DNA of 64,000 bases from GCA-003244245 sp050699815 (GTDB lineage Bacteria > Actinomycetota > Actinomycetes > Mycobacteriales > Pseudonocardiaceae), in NCBI GenBank assembly GCA_050699815.1, contig JBOHFT010000002.1:11880-75879 (forward strand), written 5' to 3'. This document shows positions 16,375-25,334 of the stretch, one piece after another (within the stretch, counting starts at the first letter, position 1; each line of letters opens with the position of its first letter). The position numbers and the translations under genes are program-made. The notes beneath the pieces were generated by a model, which was not told where the DNA came from, made no database searches, and saw only the letters and a program-made list of their open reading frames with translations.

Positions 16375-18176
16375 ATGGCGTCGATGTCGGCGGCGAAGTC
16401 CTTGGCCACCACCGCGCGCTTGATCTTGAGGCTCGGGGTGAGCTGGCCACCTTCCTCGGTGAAGTCGACCGGCAGGATCCGGAACTCGCGGATCGACTCG
16501 GCCTTCGAGACGGCCTTGTTGGCCTCGTCCACCGCGCCCTGCACGTGCGCGCGCAGGTCCTCGTCATCGATCAGATCTGCGGCGGAGATACCGGTCGGCT
16601 TGCCGTGCTCGGCGCTCCAGGCCGGGAGGGCCTCGGCGTCCAGCGTGATCAGGGCGGCCACGAAGGGCTGCTTGTCGCCTACCACCATGCACTGGCTGAC
16701 CAGCCGGTGGGCTCGGATCCGGTCCTCCAGTGCGGCCGGGGAGATGTTCTTGCCGGACGCCGTGACGATGAGTTCCTTTTTGCGGCCGGTGATCCGCAGG
16801 AACCCGTCGGCGTCCAGCTCTCCGAGATCGCCGGTGTGAAACCAGCCGCCGACGATGGCCTCGGCGGTGGCCTGCTCGTTGTGCCAGTACCGGCGCAGCA
16901 CACCTGGGCTCTTGATCAGCACCTCGCCATCCTCGTCGATCCTGATCGTCACGCCGGGCAACGGCGGGCCCACGGTGCCGATCTTGATGTTCTTCTCGGT
17001 GTTCACCGTGGCGGGAGCGCTGGTCTCGGTCAGCCCGTAGCCCTCCAGCACCGTCACCCCGATACCGCGGAAGAAATGCCCGAGCCGCTCGCCCAGCGGG
17101 GCGCCACCGGAGACCGCCGCGACGCACCGGCCGCCGAGCACCGCCCGCAGCTTGGAGTAGACCAGCTGGTCGAACAAGGCGTGCTTGGCCCGCAGCACCA
17201 GCCCGGCCCCGCCGGCATCGTGGGCGCGGCTCCATTCGACGGCGGTGGCGTCGGCGATGTCGAAGATGAGGCCTTTGCCGTCGGCATGCGCTTTCTGCTT
17301 TGCCGAGTTGTAGACCTTCTCCAGCACCCGCGGCACCACCAGCACGAACGTGGGCCGGAACTCGGCCAGCTCGGCGACCAGATTCTTCACATCCGGGGTG
17401 TGCCCGAGGGTGATCCGCTCGTACACACAGCAGCACTGGAGGATTCGGGCGAGCACGTGCGCCAGGGGGAGGAACAGCAGCATCGAGTTGGCCGCCTGCA
17501 TCAGGCCGGGAAACTCTGCCACTGCCGAGCGGGTCACGGCGAGCAGGTTGCGGTGGGTGAGCTCGCAGCCCTTGGGCCGCCCGGTGGTCCCCGAGGTGTA
17601 GATCAGCGTCGCCAGGTCCCCGGCACCGACCGCGGCAGCACGCTCCCGCACGGCGTCGTCGCTGATCTCGGCACCCAGCTCGATGACCTCGTTGATCGCT
17701 GCGCCCGGGGCCCCGCTGCTGCTCGCCGGCTCGATCTGGCAGACCAGAGCGGGCCCGCCCAGGCGGCCAGCCAGACCGTGGATCAGCTCGCCGTGGGCGG
17801 AGGTCTCGACGAAGACCGCCTTGGCCCCGGAATCCGACAGGATCCATTCCACCTGCTCGGGGGAGGACGTCTCGTAGATCGGCACGGTCGATCCGCCGGC
17901 CGCCCAGATCGCGTAGTCCAGCAGGGTCCACTCGTAGCGGGTCTTGGAGAGCAGCGCGATCCGGTCCCCACGCTCGATGCCTGATGCGATGAGGCCCTTG
18001 GCCACCGAGGTGACCTGCTTCGCGAAGTCCCTCGCTGTGACGTCCACCCAGCCGCCGTCGACCCGCCGTCGGAAGCTGACGCTGCTGGCGAACCGTTCGG
18101 CGTTGGCCCACACCGCGTCGGTGAGGTTTTCCTCGTCGGCCACCGTGGTGGTGGCAGGAACTGTGAACTCCCGCAC
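16365..18176 (-). CDS. fadD15: Long-chain fatty-acid-CoA ligase (FadD15-like)
   Basis: Activates long-chain fatty acids to acyl-CoA through an acyl-adenylate. The 603-residue ANL-family protein has the P-loop-like LIYTSGTTGRPKGCELTH, the adenylate motif GYGLTETSAPATVN, the hinge region FHTGDLGELDADGFLRITGRKKE and a C-terminal lysine region near LKIKRAVVAK. The GTG at 18176 has CGGAGG 7 nt upstream and gives MREFTVPATTTV, the normal opening for this clade. Rv2187 is the positional counterpart. It is divergent from the SRPBCC gene over about 190 bp. Confidence 0.92.
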   Translation of the reverse strand: MREFTVPATTTVADEENLTDAVWANAERFASSVSFRRRVDGGWVDVTARDFAKQVTSVAKGLIASGIERGDRIALLSKTRYEWTLLDYAIWAAGGSTVPIYETSSPEQVEWILSDSGAKAVFVETSAHGELIHGLAGRLGGPALVCQIEPASSSGAPGAAINEVIELGAEISDDAVRERAAAVGAGDLATLIYTSGTTGRPKGCELTHRNLLAVTRSAVAEFPGLMQAANSMLLFLPLAHVLARILQCCCVYERITLGHTPDVKNLVAELAEFRPTFVLVVPRVLEKVYNSAKQKAHADGKGLIFDIADATAVEWSRAHDAGGAGLVLRAKHALFDQLVYSKLRAVLGGRCVAAVSGGAPLGERLGHFFRGIGVTVLEGYGLTETSAPATVNTEKNIKIGTVGPPLPGVTIRIDEDGEVLIKSPGVLRRYWHNEQATAEAIVGGWFHTGDLGELDADGFLRITGRKKELIVTASGKNISPAALEDRIRAHRLVSQCMVVGDKQPFVAALITLDAEALPAWSAEHGKPTGISAADLIDDEDLRAHVQGAVDEANKAVSKAESIREFRILPVDFTEEGGQLTPSLKIKRAVVAKDFAADIDAIYS

Positions 18177-18351
18177 GGCTACCTCCGCAGCTCGGGTTGC
18201 TCCACTGCTGCCTGGCCAGGCCGCCGGCCGGCCAGGTCTGTCGAACGTATCGCGGCAGCGTTTCGTCCGACAGACCCGGTAGCGCCCGAATTGCCGACGC
18301 CCCCGCGAGGCGGTGGCTCCACGAGACGTCGTGACACGTTTCGCGCAACGG

Positions 18352-18357
18352 TAGCCT
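18352..18357 (+). promoter_or_regulatory. -10 box (TAGCCT) before SRPBCC gene
   Basis: TAGCCT ends 7 nt before the ATG at 18365; no ribosome binding site lies between, which suggests leaderless translation. Confidence 0.4.
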
Positions 18358-18364
18358 GCCCGCC

Positions 18365-18796
18365 ATGGCCGACCAGTCAACCCAGTCCATCGTGATCAAT
18401 GCCGCCCCCGAGGCGATCATGGACGTGATCGCCGACTTCCCCGCCTACCCGCAGTGGGCGTTGGCGGTGAAGAAGGCCGAAGTGATCGTTCCCGGCGTCG
18501 GCCGCGCTGAGCGGGTCCGTTTCCAGCTGGATGCGGGCATCATCAAGGATGAGTACGTGCTCGCGTACACCTGGTCCGCAGACGGGCTGATGGTGAGCTG
18601 GGAACTGGTCGAAGGCCAGATGCAGAAGGCGCAGCATGGCTCCTATGTTCTCCAACCCTCCGGGCCGACGACCACAGTGACATACAGTCTCACAGTTGAA
18701 CTGGCAATACCCATGATTGGACTGATCAAACGGAAGGCTGAGAGGGTGATCTTGGACACTGCCCTGAAGGAGCTCAAGCGCCGGGTGGAGCGCTGA
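18365..18796 (+). CDS. SRPBCC family (polyketide cyclase/COQ10-like) protein
   Basis: A 143-residue START-like fold protein similar in position to TB16.3 (Rv2185c). It opens with STQSIVINAAPEAIMDVIAD and DFPAYPQWALAVKKAEV, the usual beginning of the hydrophobic-pocket fold, and ends with a long C-terminal helix (KAERVILDTALKELKRRVE). No catalytic residues can be named; lipid or small-ligand binding is the general expectation. The acyltransferase at 18938 follows in the same direction, and both sit within a lipid/PIM neighbourhood. Confidence 0.85.
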   Translation: MADQSTQSIVINAAPEAIMDVIADFPAYPQWALAVKKAEVIVPGVGRAERVRFQLDAGIIKDEYVLAYTWSADGLMVSWELVEGQMQKAQHGSYVLQPSGPTTTVTYSLTVELAIPMIGLIKRKAERVILDTALKELKRRVER

Positions 18797-18937
18797 GGGG
18801 CCACCGGGGTGGGTGCTACAGCCACGCCACGCCGCCTACCGTCCGTGGCCGACGCAGGGCCGTTGTGCCCCGGATACCGTGATCCGTAGGATGGCTGACG
18901 CTGTGGCCCGCGAGGGCAAGGGAAGGATCGGTAGGCG

Positions 18938-19642
18938 GTGTTTTACTGGCTGCTCAAACACCTGCTGCTCGGCCCCTTGATGCGGCTGGCATGCCACCCG
19001 CAGGTCCACGGCGCCGAGCATCTCCCCGCGCGCGGCGGCGCCATTCTGGCCAGCAATCACCTCGCGGTCGCCGACTCGTTCTTCCTGCCCCTGGTGATCC
19101 GCCGCCGGGTGACGTTCCTGGCCAAGCGGGAGTACTTCACCACGCCGGGGCTGCGGGGGTGGCTCAAGCGGCAGTTCTTCAGCGCCGCGGGCCAGGTCCC
19201 GATCGACCGCTCCAGCGGCTCGGCCGCCCAGGCCGCCCTCGATACCGGAGTGCGGTTGCTGGCCACGGGCAACCTGCTCGGTATCTACCCGGAAGGCACC
19301 CGATCGCCCGACGGCCGGTTATACAAGGGTAAGACCGGTGTTGCCCGGATGGCGCTGGAGGCAGGCGTGCCGGTGATCCCGGTCGTCATGGTGGGCACCG
19401 ACAAGGTCAGCCCCATCGGCACCAAGATGTGGCGGCCGCATCCGGTAGAAGTGCGCTTCGGCCCCCCGCTGGACTTCTCCCGGTACGCGGGCCTGGCCAG
19501 GGACCGGTTCGTTGAGCGGTCCATGGTCGATGAGATCATGTACTCCTTGATGGACCTCTCCGGCCAGGAGTACGTCGACAAGTACGCGTCGTCGGTCAAG
19601 GAGCGCCAGGTGCCGCCGCGGCTGGCCCTCAAGGCATCCTGA
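18938..19642 (+). CDS. Lysophospholipid/1-acylglycerol-3-phosphate acyltransferase
   Basis: PlsC-type membrane acyltransferase that would acylate the sn-2 position of lysophosphatidate or a related lipid such as PIM. The 234-residue protein has the HX4D motif (NHLAVAD, about residue 42), the FPEGTR-type motif YPEGTRSPDG and GVPVIPVVMVG, with an N-terminal hydrophobic stretch for membrane contact. GTG start at 18938, with GGAAGGA about 15 nt upstream. Counterpart Rv2182c. Confidence 0.88.
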   Translation: MFYWLLKHLLLGPLMRLACHPQVHGAEHLPARGGAILASNHLAVADSFFLPLVIRRRVTFLAKREYFTTPGLRGWLKRQFFSAAGQVPIDRSSGSAAQAALDTGVRLLATGNLLGIYPEGTRSPDGRLYKGKTGVARMALEAGVPVIPVVMVGTDKVSPIGTKMWRPHPVEVRFGPPLDFSRYAGLARDRFVERSMVDEIMYSLMDLSGQEYVDKYASSVKERQVPPRLALKAS

Positions 19643-19662
19643 TCGCCGGGCAGGGCGCTGCG

Positions 19663-19668
19663 TAGGCT
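19663..19668 (+). promoter_or_regulatory. -10 box (TAGGCT) before exoribonuclease gene
   Basis: TAGGCT ends 8 nt before the GTG at 19677, again without a ribosome binding site, which fits a leaderless transcript. Confidence 0.4.
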
Positions 19669-19676
19669 GGCCGGTC

Positions 19677-20180
19677 GTGCGGTTCTTCTACGACTGCGAG
19701 TTCATCGAGGACGGCGTCACCATCGAGCTGATCTCCATCGGGGTGGTGGACGAGCAGGGCCGGGAGTATTACGCGGTATCCACTGAGTTCGATCCCGGGC
19801 GGGCTGGCGGCTGGGTGCGCTCGCACGTGTTGCCGAAGCTACCTCCACCGGGTGACCAGGCATGGCGCAGCCGGGCGGCGATCCGCGACACGCTGCTGCA
19901 GTTTCTCACCGCGCCCGGCGAGCGGGTGGAGCTGTGGGCCTGGCTCGCCGCCTACGACCACGTCGCGCTCGCCCAGTTGTGGGGACCGATGCCGACGCTA
20001 CCCCGGGCGCTACCCCGGTTCACCCGGGAACTGCGGCAGTACTGGGAGGACGCCGGCAAGCCGCCATTGCCCCCGTCGCCCAGCGACGCCCACGACGCGG
20101 TGGCCGACGCCCGGCACAATCTCACCAGGTGGCGGGTGATCGAGCAGCACCGCGCGGCGCAACGGGGTCACCCCCGCTGA
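19677..20180 (+). CDS. 3'-5' exoribonuclease (Rv2179c family, DEDD nuclease)
   Basis: A 167-residue RNase T-like exoribonuclease. The first acidic motif is FYDCEFIEDG (Asp and Glu within the first ten residues), the second Asp is in AAYDHVALAQLWG, and the final His/Asp pair is in DAHDAVADARHNL, the DEDDh arrangement. The M. tuberculosis homologue Rv2179c degrades RNA from the 3' end and can act on poly(A). The GTG start is set by the conserved first strand and the TAGGCT box. pfkA follows 79 bp later. Confidence 0.9.
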   Translation: MRFFYDCEFIEDGVTIELISIGVVDEQGREYYAVSTEFDPGRAGGWVRSHVLPKLPPPGDQAWRSRAAIRDTLLQFLTAPGERVELWAWLAAYDHVALAQLWGPMPTLPRALPRFTRELRQYWEDAGKPPLPPSPSDAHDAVADARHNLTRWRVIEQHRAAQRGHPR

Positions 20181-20259
20181 CCTGCCGCCTTGCTGCCCCG
20201 ATCCCCGTCGTGCCACTCTCACGGCGTCAAGCAGGCGAGTGAGGAAGGTGACACTGACT

Positions 20260-21282
20260 ATGCGTATCGGCGTACTCACGGGGGGCGGGGACTGCCCGGG
20301 GCTCAACGCGGTGATCCGGGCCGTGGTCCGCAAGGGCATTGAGGTCTACGGGCACGAGATCATCGGATTCCGGGACGGCTGGCGGGGGCCGATGGAGGGG
20401 CTGGTCCAGCCGCTCGGCCTGGCCGACGTGGAACACATCCTCCCGCTGGGGGGCACCATCCTGCGCACCTCGCGCACCAACCCGTACCGCAACGGCGGTG
20501 CGGAGCAGGTCAAGCGGACACTCGCCGAGCACGGCGTGGACGCCCTGATCGCGATCGGCGGGGAGGACACCCTCGGGGTGGCTCACCGGCTGGGCGAAGA
20601 CGGGGTCGTCGTGGTGGGCGTGCCGAAGACCATCGACAACGACCTGGGTGCCACCGACTACACCTTCGGGTTCGACACCGCGGTGCACATCGCGACCGAG
20701 GCGATCGACCGGCTGCGCACTACCGCGGAGTCGCACCACCGGGCGGCGGTCGTGGAGGTGATGGGCCGCCACGCGGGCTGGATCGCGCTGCACTCCGGGA
20801 TGGCCGGCGGGGCGAACGCCATCCTGATGCCGGAATGGCCGTTCTCCACCGACCGGGTGTGCAAGTGGGTCATCCGGTGCCTCGAGCGGGAATCAGCCGC
20901 GATCGTCGTGGTGGCCGAGGGTGCGGTGCCGGAAGGCGGCGCGGAGCTGGTAGCCGATGCCAAGACCGACGCGTTCGGCCACAAGCGCCTCGGCGGTGTC
21001 GGCATCTGGCTGGCCGACGAGATCGCCCGGCAAACCGGTGCCGAGTCCCGTGCTGTGGTTCTGGGGCACATCCAGCGTGGCGGGACTCCCACTGCCTACG
21101 ACCGGGTGCTGGCCACCCGGTTCGGCGTGCATGCAGTCGACGCGGTGCACGAGGGCGAGAGCGGCGTGATGGTCTCGCTCCGCGGCACCGACATCATCCG
21201 GGTGAAGCTGGCTGAGGCCACCGCGGCCATCAAGACGGTGCCCCGGCAGCGCCATGCGGAGGCCGAGGTCTTCTTCGGCTGA
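20260..21282 (+). CDS. pfkA: 6-phosphofructokinase, probably PPi-dependent
   Basis: Phosphorylates fructose 6-phosphate; it belongs to the actinobacterial group with the Amycolatopsis enzyme. The 340-residue protein opens MRIGVLTGGGDCPGLNAVIR, has the substrate motif VPKTIDNDLGATDYTFGFDT and EVMGRHAGWIAL. At the phosphoryl-donor site the sequence is GGEDT (Asp at residue 103) rather than the ATP-type GGEGT/GGDGS, and Lys 123 is present; both mark PPi-dependent enzymes. The ATG at 20260 was preferred over the upstream in-frame GTG because an AGGAAGG site precedes it. Confidence 0.93.
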   Translation: MRIGVLTGGGDCPGLNAVIRAVVRKGIEVYGHEIIGFRDGWRGPMEGLVQPLGLADVEHILPLGGTILRTSRTNPYRNGGAEQVKRTLAEHGVDALIAIGGEDTLGVAHRLGEDGVVVVGVPKTIDNDLGATDYTFGFDTAVHIATEAIDRLRTTAESHHRAAVVEVMGRHAGWIALHSGMAGGANAILMPEWPFSTDRVCKWVIRCLERESAAIVVVAEGAVPEGGAELVADAKTDAFGHKRLGGVGIWLADEIARQTGAESRAVVLGHIQRGGTPTAYDRVLATRFGVHAVDAVHEGESGVMVSLRGTDIIRVKLAEATAAIKTVPRQRHAEAEVFFG

Positions 21283-21316
21283 CGGTCCCGCTGGACTGGC
21301 CCGGGGGATCACCGCA

Positions 21317-21322
21317 TAGGCT
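21317..21322 (+). promoter_or_regulatory. -10 box (TAGGCT) before DAHP synthase gene
   Basis: TAGGCT ends 8 nt before the GTG at 21331, the same spacing as at 19663. Leaderless transcription is likely. Confidence 0.45.
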
Positions 21323-21330
21323 GAAGCATC

Positions 21331-22719
21331 GTGAACTGGACTGTGGATGTCCCGATCGACGCGCTGCCGGAGCTGCCGCCGCTGCCCGCCGAGCTCCACG
21401 CCAAGCTCGACGCTGCGCTGGCGCGGCCCGCCGGGCAGCAGCCGAGCTGGCCTGACCCGGACATCGTGCGCAGCGTGCGCACCGTGCTGGAAAGCGTCCC
21501 GCCGATCACCGTGCCCCCTGAGGTGGACCGGCTGCGGGATCAGCTCGCAGCGGTGGCCCGTGGAGAGGCGTTTCTGCTGCAGGGCGGGGACTGCGCCGAA
21601 ACCTTCGCCGACAACACCGAGCCGCACCTGCGAGGCAACATCCGCACGCTGCTGCAGATGGCGGTGGTGCTCACCTACGGGTCGAGCATGCCGGTAGTGA
21701 AGGTAGGGCGGGTGGCCGGGCAGTACGCCAAGCCTCGGTCCGTGCCGGTCGATGCACTCGGCCTCCCGTCCTACCGCGGCGATATGATCAACTCCTTGGT
21801 TGCCTCGGCCGAGGCGCGGGTGCACGACCCGTCGCGGTTGATCCGGGCCTACGCCAATGCCGCCGCGGCGATGAACCTGGTGCGGGCACTGACCCTGACC
21901 GGCATGGCGGACCTGCACCGGGTGCACGACTGGAACAAGGACTTCGTCCTGCGATCCCCGGCTGGGGCGCGCTATGAGGCGCTGGCCGGGGAGATCGACC
22001 GGGGCCTGCGATTCATGTCGGCGTGCGGTGTGAGTGACTCGTCGCTGCACTCCACCGAGATCTACGCCAGTCACGAAGCGTTGGTGCTCGACTACGAGCG
22101 GGCCATGCTCCGCCTGGACAACACTGCTGACGAGCCCAAGCTCTACGACCTGTCGGCGCATTTCCTCTGGGTGGGGGAGCGGACTCGGGCGCTGGACGGG
22201 GCGCATATCGCATTCGCTGAGCTGCTGGCCAACCCCATCGGGCTGAAGCTGGGTCCCAGCACCACGCCCGACGAGGCCGTGGAGTACGTCCAGCGGCTTG
22301 ACCCGCACGGCGTGCCGGGTCGGCTCACGCTGATCTCCCGGATGGGGTCGCAGCGGGTCCGCGATGTGCTGCCGGGGATCGTGCAGAAGGTCACCGCCGC
22401 CGGCCACCAGGTGATCTGGCAGTGCGACCCCATGCACGGCAACACCATCGAGTCCTCCACCGGGTACAAGACCAGGCACTTCGACTGGGTGGTCGACGAG
22501 GTGCAGGGCTTCTTCGAGGTGCACCGCGCGCTGGGTACCTATCCCGGCGGGATCCACGTGGAGCTCACCGGGGAGGACGTCACCGAGTGCCTCGGCGGCG
22601 CTCAGGCCATCTCCGACGCTGACCTGTCCGGTCGGTACGAAACCGCGTGCGATCCGCGGCTGAACACCCAGCAGGCCCTGGAGCTGGCGTTCCTGGTCGC
22701 CGAGATGCTCCGCTGTTGA
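21331..22719 (+). CDS. aroG: 3-deoxy-7-phosphoheptulonate synthase, class II
   Basis: Condenses phosphoenolpyruvate and erythrose 4-phosphate, the entry step to aromatic amino acids. The 462-residue type II enzyme shows the conserved LLQGGDCAETF, KVGRVAGQYAKPRS, GEGLTAW-free actinobacterial core with WNKDFVLRSPAGARYEAL, HFLWVGERTR, and WQCDPMHGNT metal and substrate motifs, plus ELTGEDVTECLGG. Counterpart Rv2178c. In mycobacteria this enzyme is feedback-inhibited synergistically by aromatic amino acids and partners chorismate mutase; the regulatory sites are not assigned here. Converges on pknL. Confidence 0.95.
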   Translation: MNWTVDVPIDALPELPPLPAELHAKLDAALARPAGQQPSWPDPDIVRSVRTVLESVPPITVPPEVDRLRDQLAAVARGEAFLLQGGDCAETFADNTEPHLRGNIRTLLQMAVVLTYGSSMPVVKVGRVAGQYAKPRSVPVDALGLPSYRGDMINSLVASAEARVHDPSRLIRAYANAAAAMNLVRALTLTGMADLHRVHDWNKDFVLRSPAGARYEALAGEIDRGLRFMSACGVSDSSLHSTEIYASHEALVLDYERAMLRLDNTADEPKLYDLSAHFLWVGERTRALDGAHIAFAELLANPIGLKLGPSTTPDEAVEYVQRLDPHGVPGRLTLISRMGSQRVRDVLPGIVQKVTAAGHQVIWQCDPMHGNTIESSTGYKTRHFDWVVDEVQGFFEVHRALGTYPGGIHVELTGEDVTECLGGAQAISDADLSGRYETACDPRLNTQQALELAFLVAEMLRC

Positions 22720-22720
22720 G

Positions 22721-22747
22721 TGGTCACAGTTCTTGAATGGTCACAGT
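22721..22747. repeat. Direct repeat TGGTCACAGT between convergent genes
   Basis: TGGTCACAGT occurs at 22721-22730 and 22738-22747, a 17-bp period. It spans the aroG-pknL junction and includes the pknL stop codon. Confidence 0.6.
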
Positions 22748-24732
22748 GTCGTCAGCGCGACGGTGGTGCCGGGGCGGACGGGCTGATCCGCCCCGGGTGA
22801 CTGCGAGATCACCCGTCCGCCGCCGAAAAGGCCGAATCCCCCGAAGGACCCGAAAGACTGGCTGACGGTGCTGTTGAGCCCAGCGTCGGCGAGCACCCGC
22901 CGGGCCTCGGCGATGGACAGCCCGACCACCTGGGGCACCACCGGCGAGGTGCTCACGAGCAGGATGACGCTGGTGCCACGGGCAACGCCGGTACCGGCCC
23001 TCGGGTCGGTACCGATCGCGCGCCCACCGGCTATCTGGCCGTCGAACTGGCGCCGCACCTGCGCGGTCATGCCTGCGCGGGCCAGCGCCGCGACCGCGTC
23101 GGCCTCGCGTCGGCCCCGCACGTCCGGCACGGTGGCCGGCGCCGGGCCCTTGCTGATCACCAGGGTTACCGGTGCGCCGACGGTGAGCACGGTGCCCGGC
23201 CCCGGCCGCGGCCCGATCACAGCGCCCGCTGGGACGGTGCCGTTGAACTCCTCGGCCGGGTTGCGCCGTGGGCTCAGGTCCGCCTCGCGCAGTGCCTCCT
23301 CGGCCTCCTCCGGTGTGATACCTGCCGCCAGGTCGGGCACCACCGGGTGGCCCAGCGAGATCACCACAGTGATGCCTGAGCCGCGCACCGCCTGCTGGCC
23401 CGGCCCGGGGTCGCTGCTGATTACCGTGCCCCCCGGGACAGCGTCGTTGTGGTCCTCGGTGAGGTTGGGTGTGAGGTCGGCGGCGGCCAGCCTGGCCTGC
23501 ACGGCACTGCTCGGCAAACCCGTCAGGTTGGGCACCACGGTCCATCGGCCGCTGCCCAGCCACCACGCCCCCACCCCGGCCGCGGTCGCGAGCATCAGCA
23601 CGATCACCATCCAGACGATGAAGGCGCGCCGGTTGCGAGCGCGCTCGCGGAGGTAGGGATCGTCGGGTTCGTCGGTCGTCACATCGACTCTGGCCAGGGC
23701 CCGGGTCCCCTGTGGTCCATGGTCGGTGGGCGGGGCCGCCACGGCGGTCGGTGCGCCGGCGGGGGCCATCGCCGCCGCCGTGCCATAGGGGTCGGTGCGG
23801 GGCGCCGCGGCGGCTCCGGCCAGCTCAGCGGCGATCGCGGGCACGGGTACTGGCACTGGCCTGATGCCCAGGCCGGTGCGCACCGTCCGCAGTGCGCGCA
23901 GGAACGCCGACGCGTCCGGCGGGCGGGCGGCCGGGTCCCGGCGGGTGGCCCGCACGACCAGATCGTCCAGCGCTGCGGGTACTGCGGCACCTGCCGTGCT
24001 CGGGGCCGGCATGTCGTCGTTGACGTGGCGATAGGCCACTGACAGCGCGGTGTCGCCCGTGTATGGCGGTGTCCCGGTGAGCATCTCGAACAGCAGCACT
24101 CCGGCGGCGTAGACGTCGCTGCGGGCGTCGGCTGCCCCGGTGGCGACCTGCTCGGGCGACAGATAGGCCACCGTGCCGAGGATGACGTCACCGGTGGTGC
24201 TGACCTCGGCCGCCGCGCGAACCAGCCCGAAGTCGGCCACCTTCACCACGCCACCGCGCCCGATGAGGACGTTCTCCGGTTTGATGTCGCGATGGACCAG
24301 CCCTTCCCGGTGCGCCGCGGCCAGCGCCGAGAGCACCATGTCGGCCACCGTGATCGCCAGTGGTACCGCCAGCTTGCCGTGCTGCTGGCGCAGCAGGTCC
24401 CGCAGCGTCCCACCCTCCACCAGCTCCATCACCAGGAACGCGTAGTCGCCGGTGGGGGAGGAGTCGACGCCCTGGTCATGGACCCCGACGATCCCTGGAT
24501 GGTGCAAGCGCGCGGCGGCGCGGGCCTCCCTCTCGAAGCGCTGCAGGAACATCGGGTCGGCGGCGAACCGGGGGGCCATCACCTTGATCGCGACCGGACG
24601 TTCCAGCCGGGTGTCTGTGCCCCGGTAGACCGTGGACATGCCGCCGTGGGCCAGCACCGGACCAACCCGGTAGCGCCCCTCGAGCAGGGTGCCGACCAGG
24701 TGTCCGTCGTGCTTGGGCCCCTGTCGTTCCAC
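22741..24732 (-). CDS. pknL: Serine/threonine protein kinase PknL with four PASTA repeats
   Basis: Membrane sensor kinase. The 663 residues comprise an N-terminal kinase domain (about 20-285) with the glycine loop LAHGGMSTVYRG, VAIKVM, HRDIKPENVLIG and VADFGL; a Pro/Ala-rich juxtamembrane segment; one transmembrane helix (FIVWMVIVLMLATAAGVGAW, about 375); and four extracellular PASTA repeats beginning VVPNLTGL, VVPDLAAG, TVPDVRGR and VVPQVVGL, which usually bind peptidoglycan. M. tuberculosis PknL lacks PASTA repeats; C. glutamicum PknL has them. The GTG start lies 9 nt after a TACGAT box set in a 20-bp tandem repeat. Divergent from the Rv2175c-type gene. Confidence 0.95.
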   Translation of the reverse strand: MERQGPKHDGHLVGTLLEGRYRVGPVLAHGGMSTVYRGTDTRLERPVAIKVMAPRFAADPMFLQRFEREARAAARLHHPGIVGVHDQGVDSSPTGDYAFLVMELVEGGTLRDLLRQQHGKLAVPLAITVADMVLSALAAAHREGLVHRDIKPENVLIGRGGVVKVADFGLVRAAAEVSTTGDVILGTVAYLSPEQVATGAADARSDVYAAGVLLFEMLTGTPPYTGDTALSVAYRHVNDDMPAPSTAGAAVPAALDDLVVRATRRDPAARPPDASAFLRALRTVRTGLGIRPVPVPVPAIAAELAGAAAAPRTDPYGTAAAMAPAGAPTAVAAPPTDHGPQGTRALARVDVTTDEPDDPYLRERARNRRAFIVWMVIVLMLATAAGVGAWWLGSGRWTVVPNLTGLPSSAVQARLAAADLTPNLTEDHNDAVPGGTVISSDPGPGQQAVRGSGITVVISLGHPVVPDLAAGITPEEAEEALREADLSPRRNPAEEFNGTVPAGAVIGPRPGPGTVLTVGAPVTLVISKGPAPATVPDVRGRREADAVAALARAGMTAQVRRQFDGQIAGGRAIGTDPRAGTGVARGTSVILLVSTSPVVPQVVGLSIAEARRVLADAGLNSTVSQSFGSFGGFGLFGGGRVISQSPGADQPVRPGTTVALTTL

Positions 24733-24738
24733 AGCCCC

Positions 24739-24788
24739 CGGATCGTACGGACTCGGTCCGGATCGTCCGGACTTGGCCCGGATCCCGG
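24739..24788 (-). promoter_or_regulatory. pknL promoter inside a 20-bp tandem repeat
   Basis: Two 20-bp units (24739-24758 and 24759-24778, 17 of 20 bases equal, each beginning CGGATCGT) and a partial third lie just upstream of pknL. On the minus strand the first unit contains TACGAT (24742-24747), 9 nt from the GTG start. The repeat could be an operator for pknL and/or the divergent gene at 24831. Confidence 0.5.
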
Positions 24789-24830
24789 CACTGCCCGAAC
24801 GGCGGAAGGGCGCCGGCCAACGGATGTGGC

Positions 24831-25208
24831 ATGGTGACCACTGTGAGCGACATCCCCATCGCCCCGGACATACTCGATCCCGAGGTGGCGGTGCTGCCGC
24901 TACCCGACGTGGCGCGGCGGCTCGCGCTACCGGTAACCCGGGTGCACCAGATGCTGCGCGACGGGCAACTGCTGGGGGTGCGCAGGCAGGGCGTGGTGAT
25001 GGTGCCCGCGGAGTTCCTCCGCGGTGACGCCGTCGTCAAGGGACTGCCTGGCACGATCACCCTGCTGCGCGACGCCGGCTACTCCGTCGAGGAGATCCTG
25101 CGCTGGCTGTTCACCGCGGAGGACTCACTGCCCGGTACCCCTATCGGCGCGCTGCGAACCGATCGGGGCCGCGAGGTGAAGCGCCGCGCCCAAGCAATGG
25201 GGTTCTGA
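24831..25208 (+). CDS. Rv2175c-type winged-helix DNA-binding protein
   Basis: A 125-residue DNA-binding protein. The segment LPLPDVARRLALPVTRVHQMLRDGQL is a helix-turn-helix, followed by a short wing and a C-terminal helical part with YSVEEILRWLF. In M. tuberculosis Rv2175c is phosphorylated by PknL on an N-terminal Thr, which lowers DNA binding; here Thr residues at positions 3 and 4 (MVTTVSD) are candidates. The divergent arrangement with pknL is conserved, so kinase and substrate are probably co-regulated from the shared 98-bp region. Confidence 0.88.
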   Translation: MVTTVSDIPIAPDILDPEVAVLPLPDVARRLALPVTRVHQMLRDGQLLGVRRQGVVMVPAEFLRGDAVVKGLPGTITLLRDAGYSVEEILRWLFTAEDSLPGTPIGALRTDRGREVKRRAQAMGF

Positions 25209-25334
25209 CGTCGGCCGCTCGCATCGGCGCGGTGACTGGCGATGGTGCAGCAGCTCTCCAAGCCCTGACCGCGCGCGGTATCCTCGCGAGCAATTTCTCA
25301 GTGGTCCAGCTGGGGACGCAAAGGGAGGACACTG

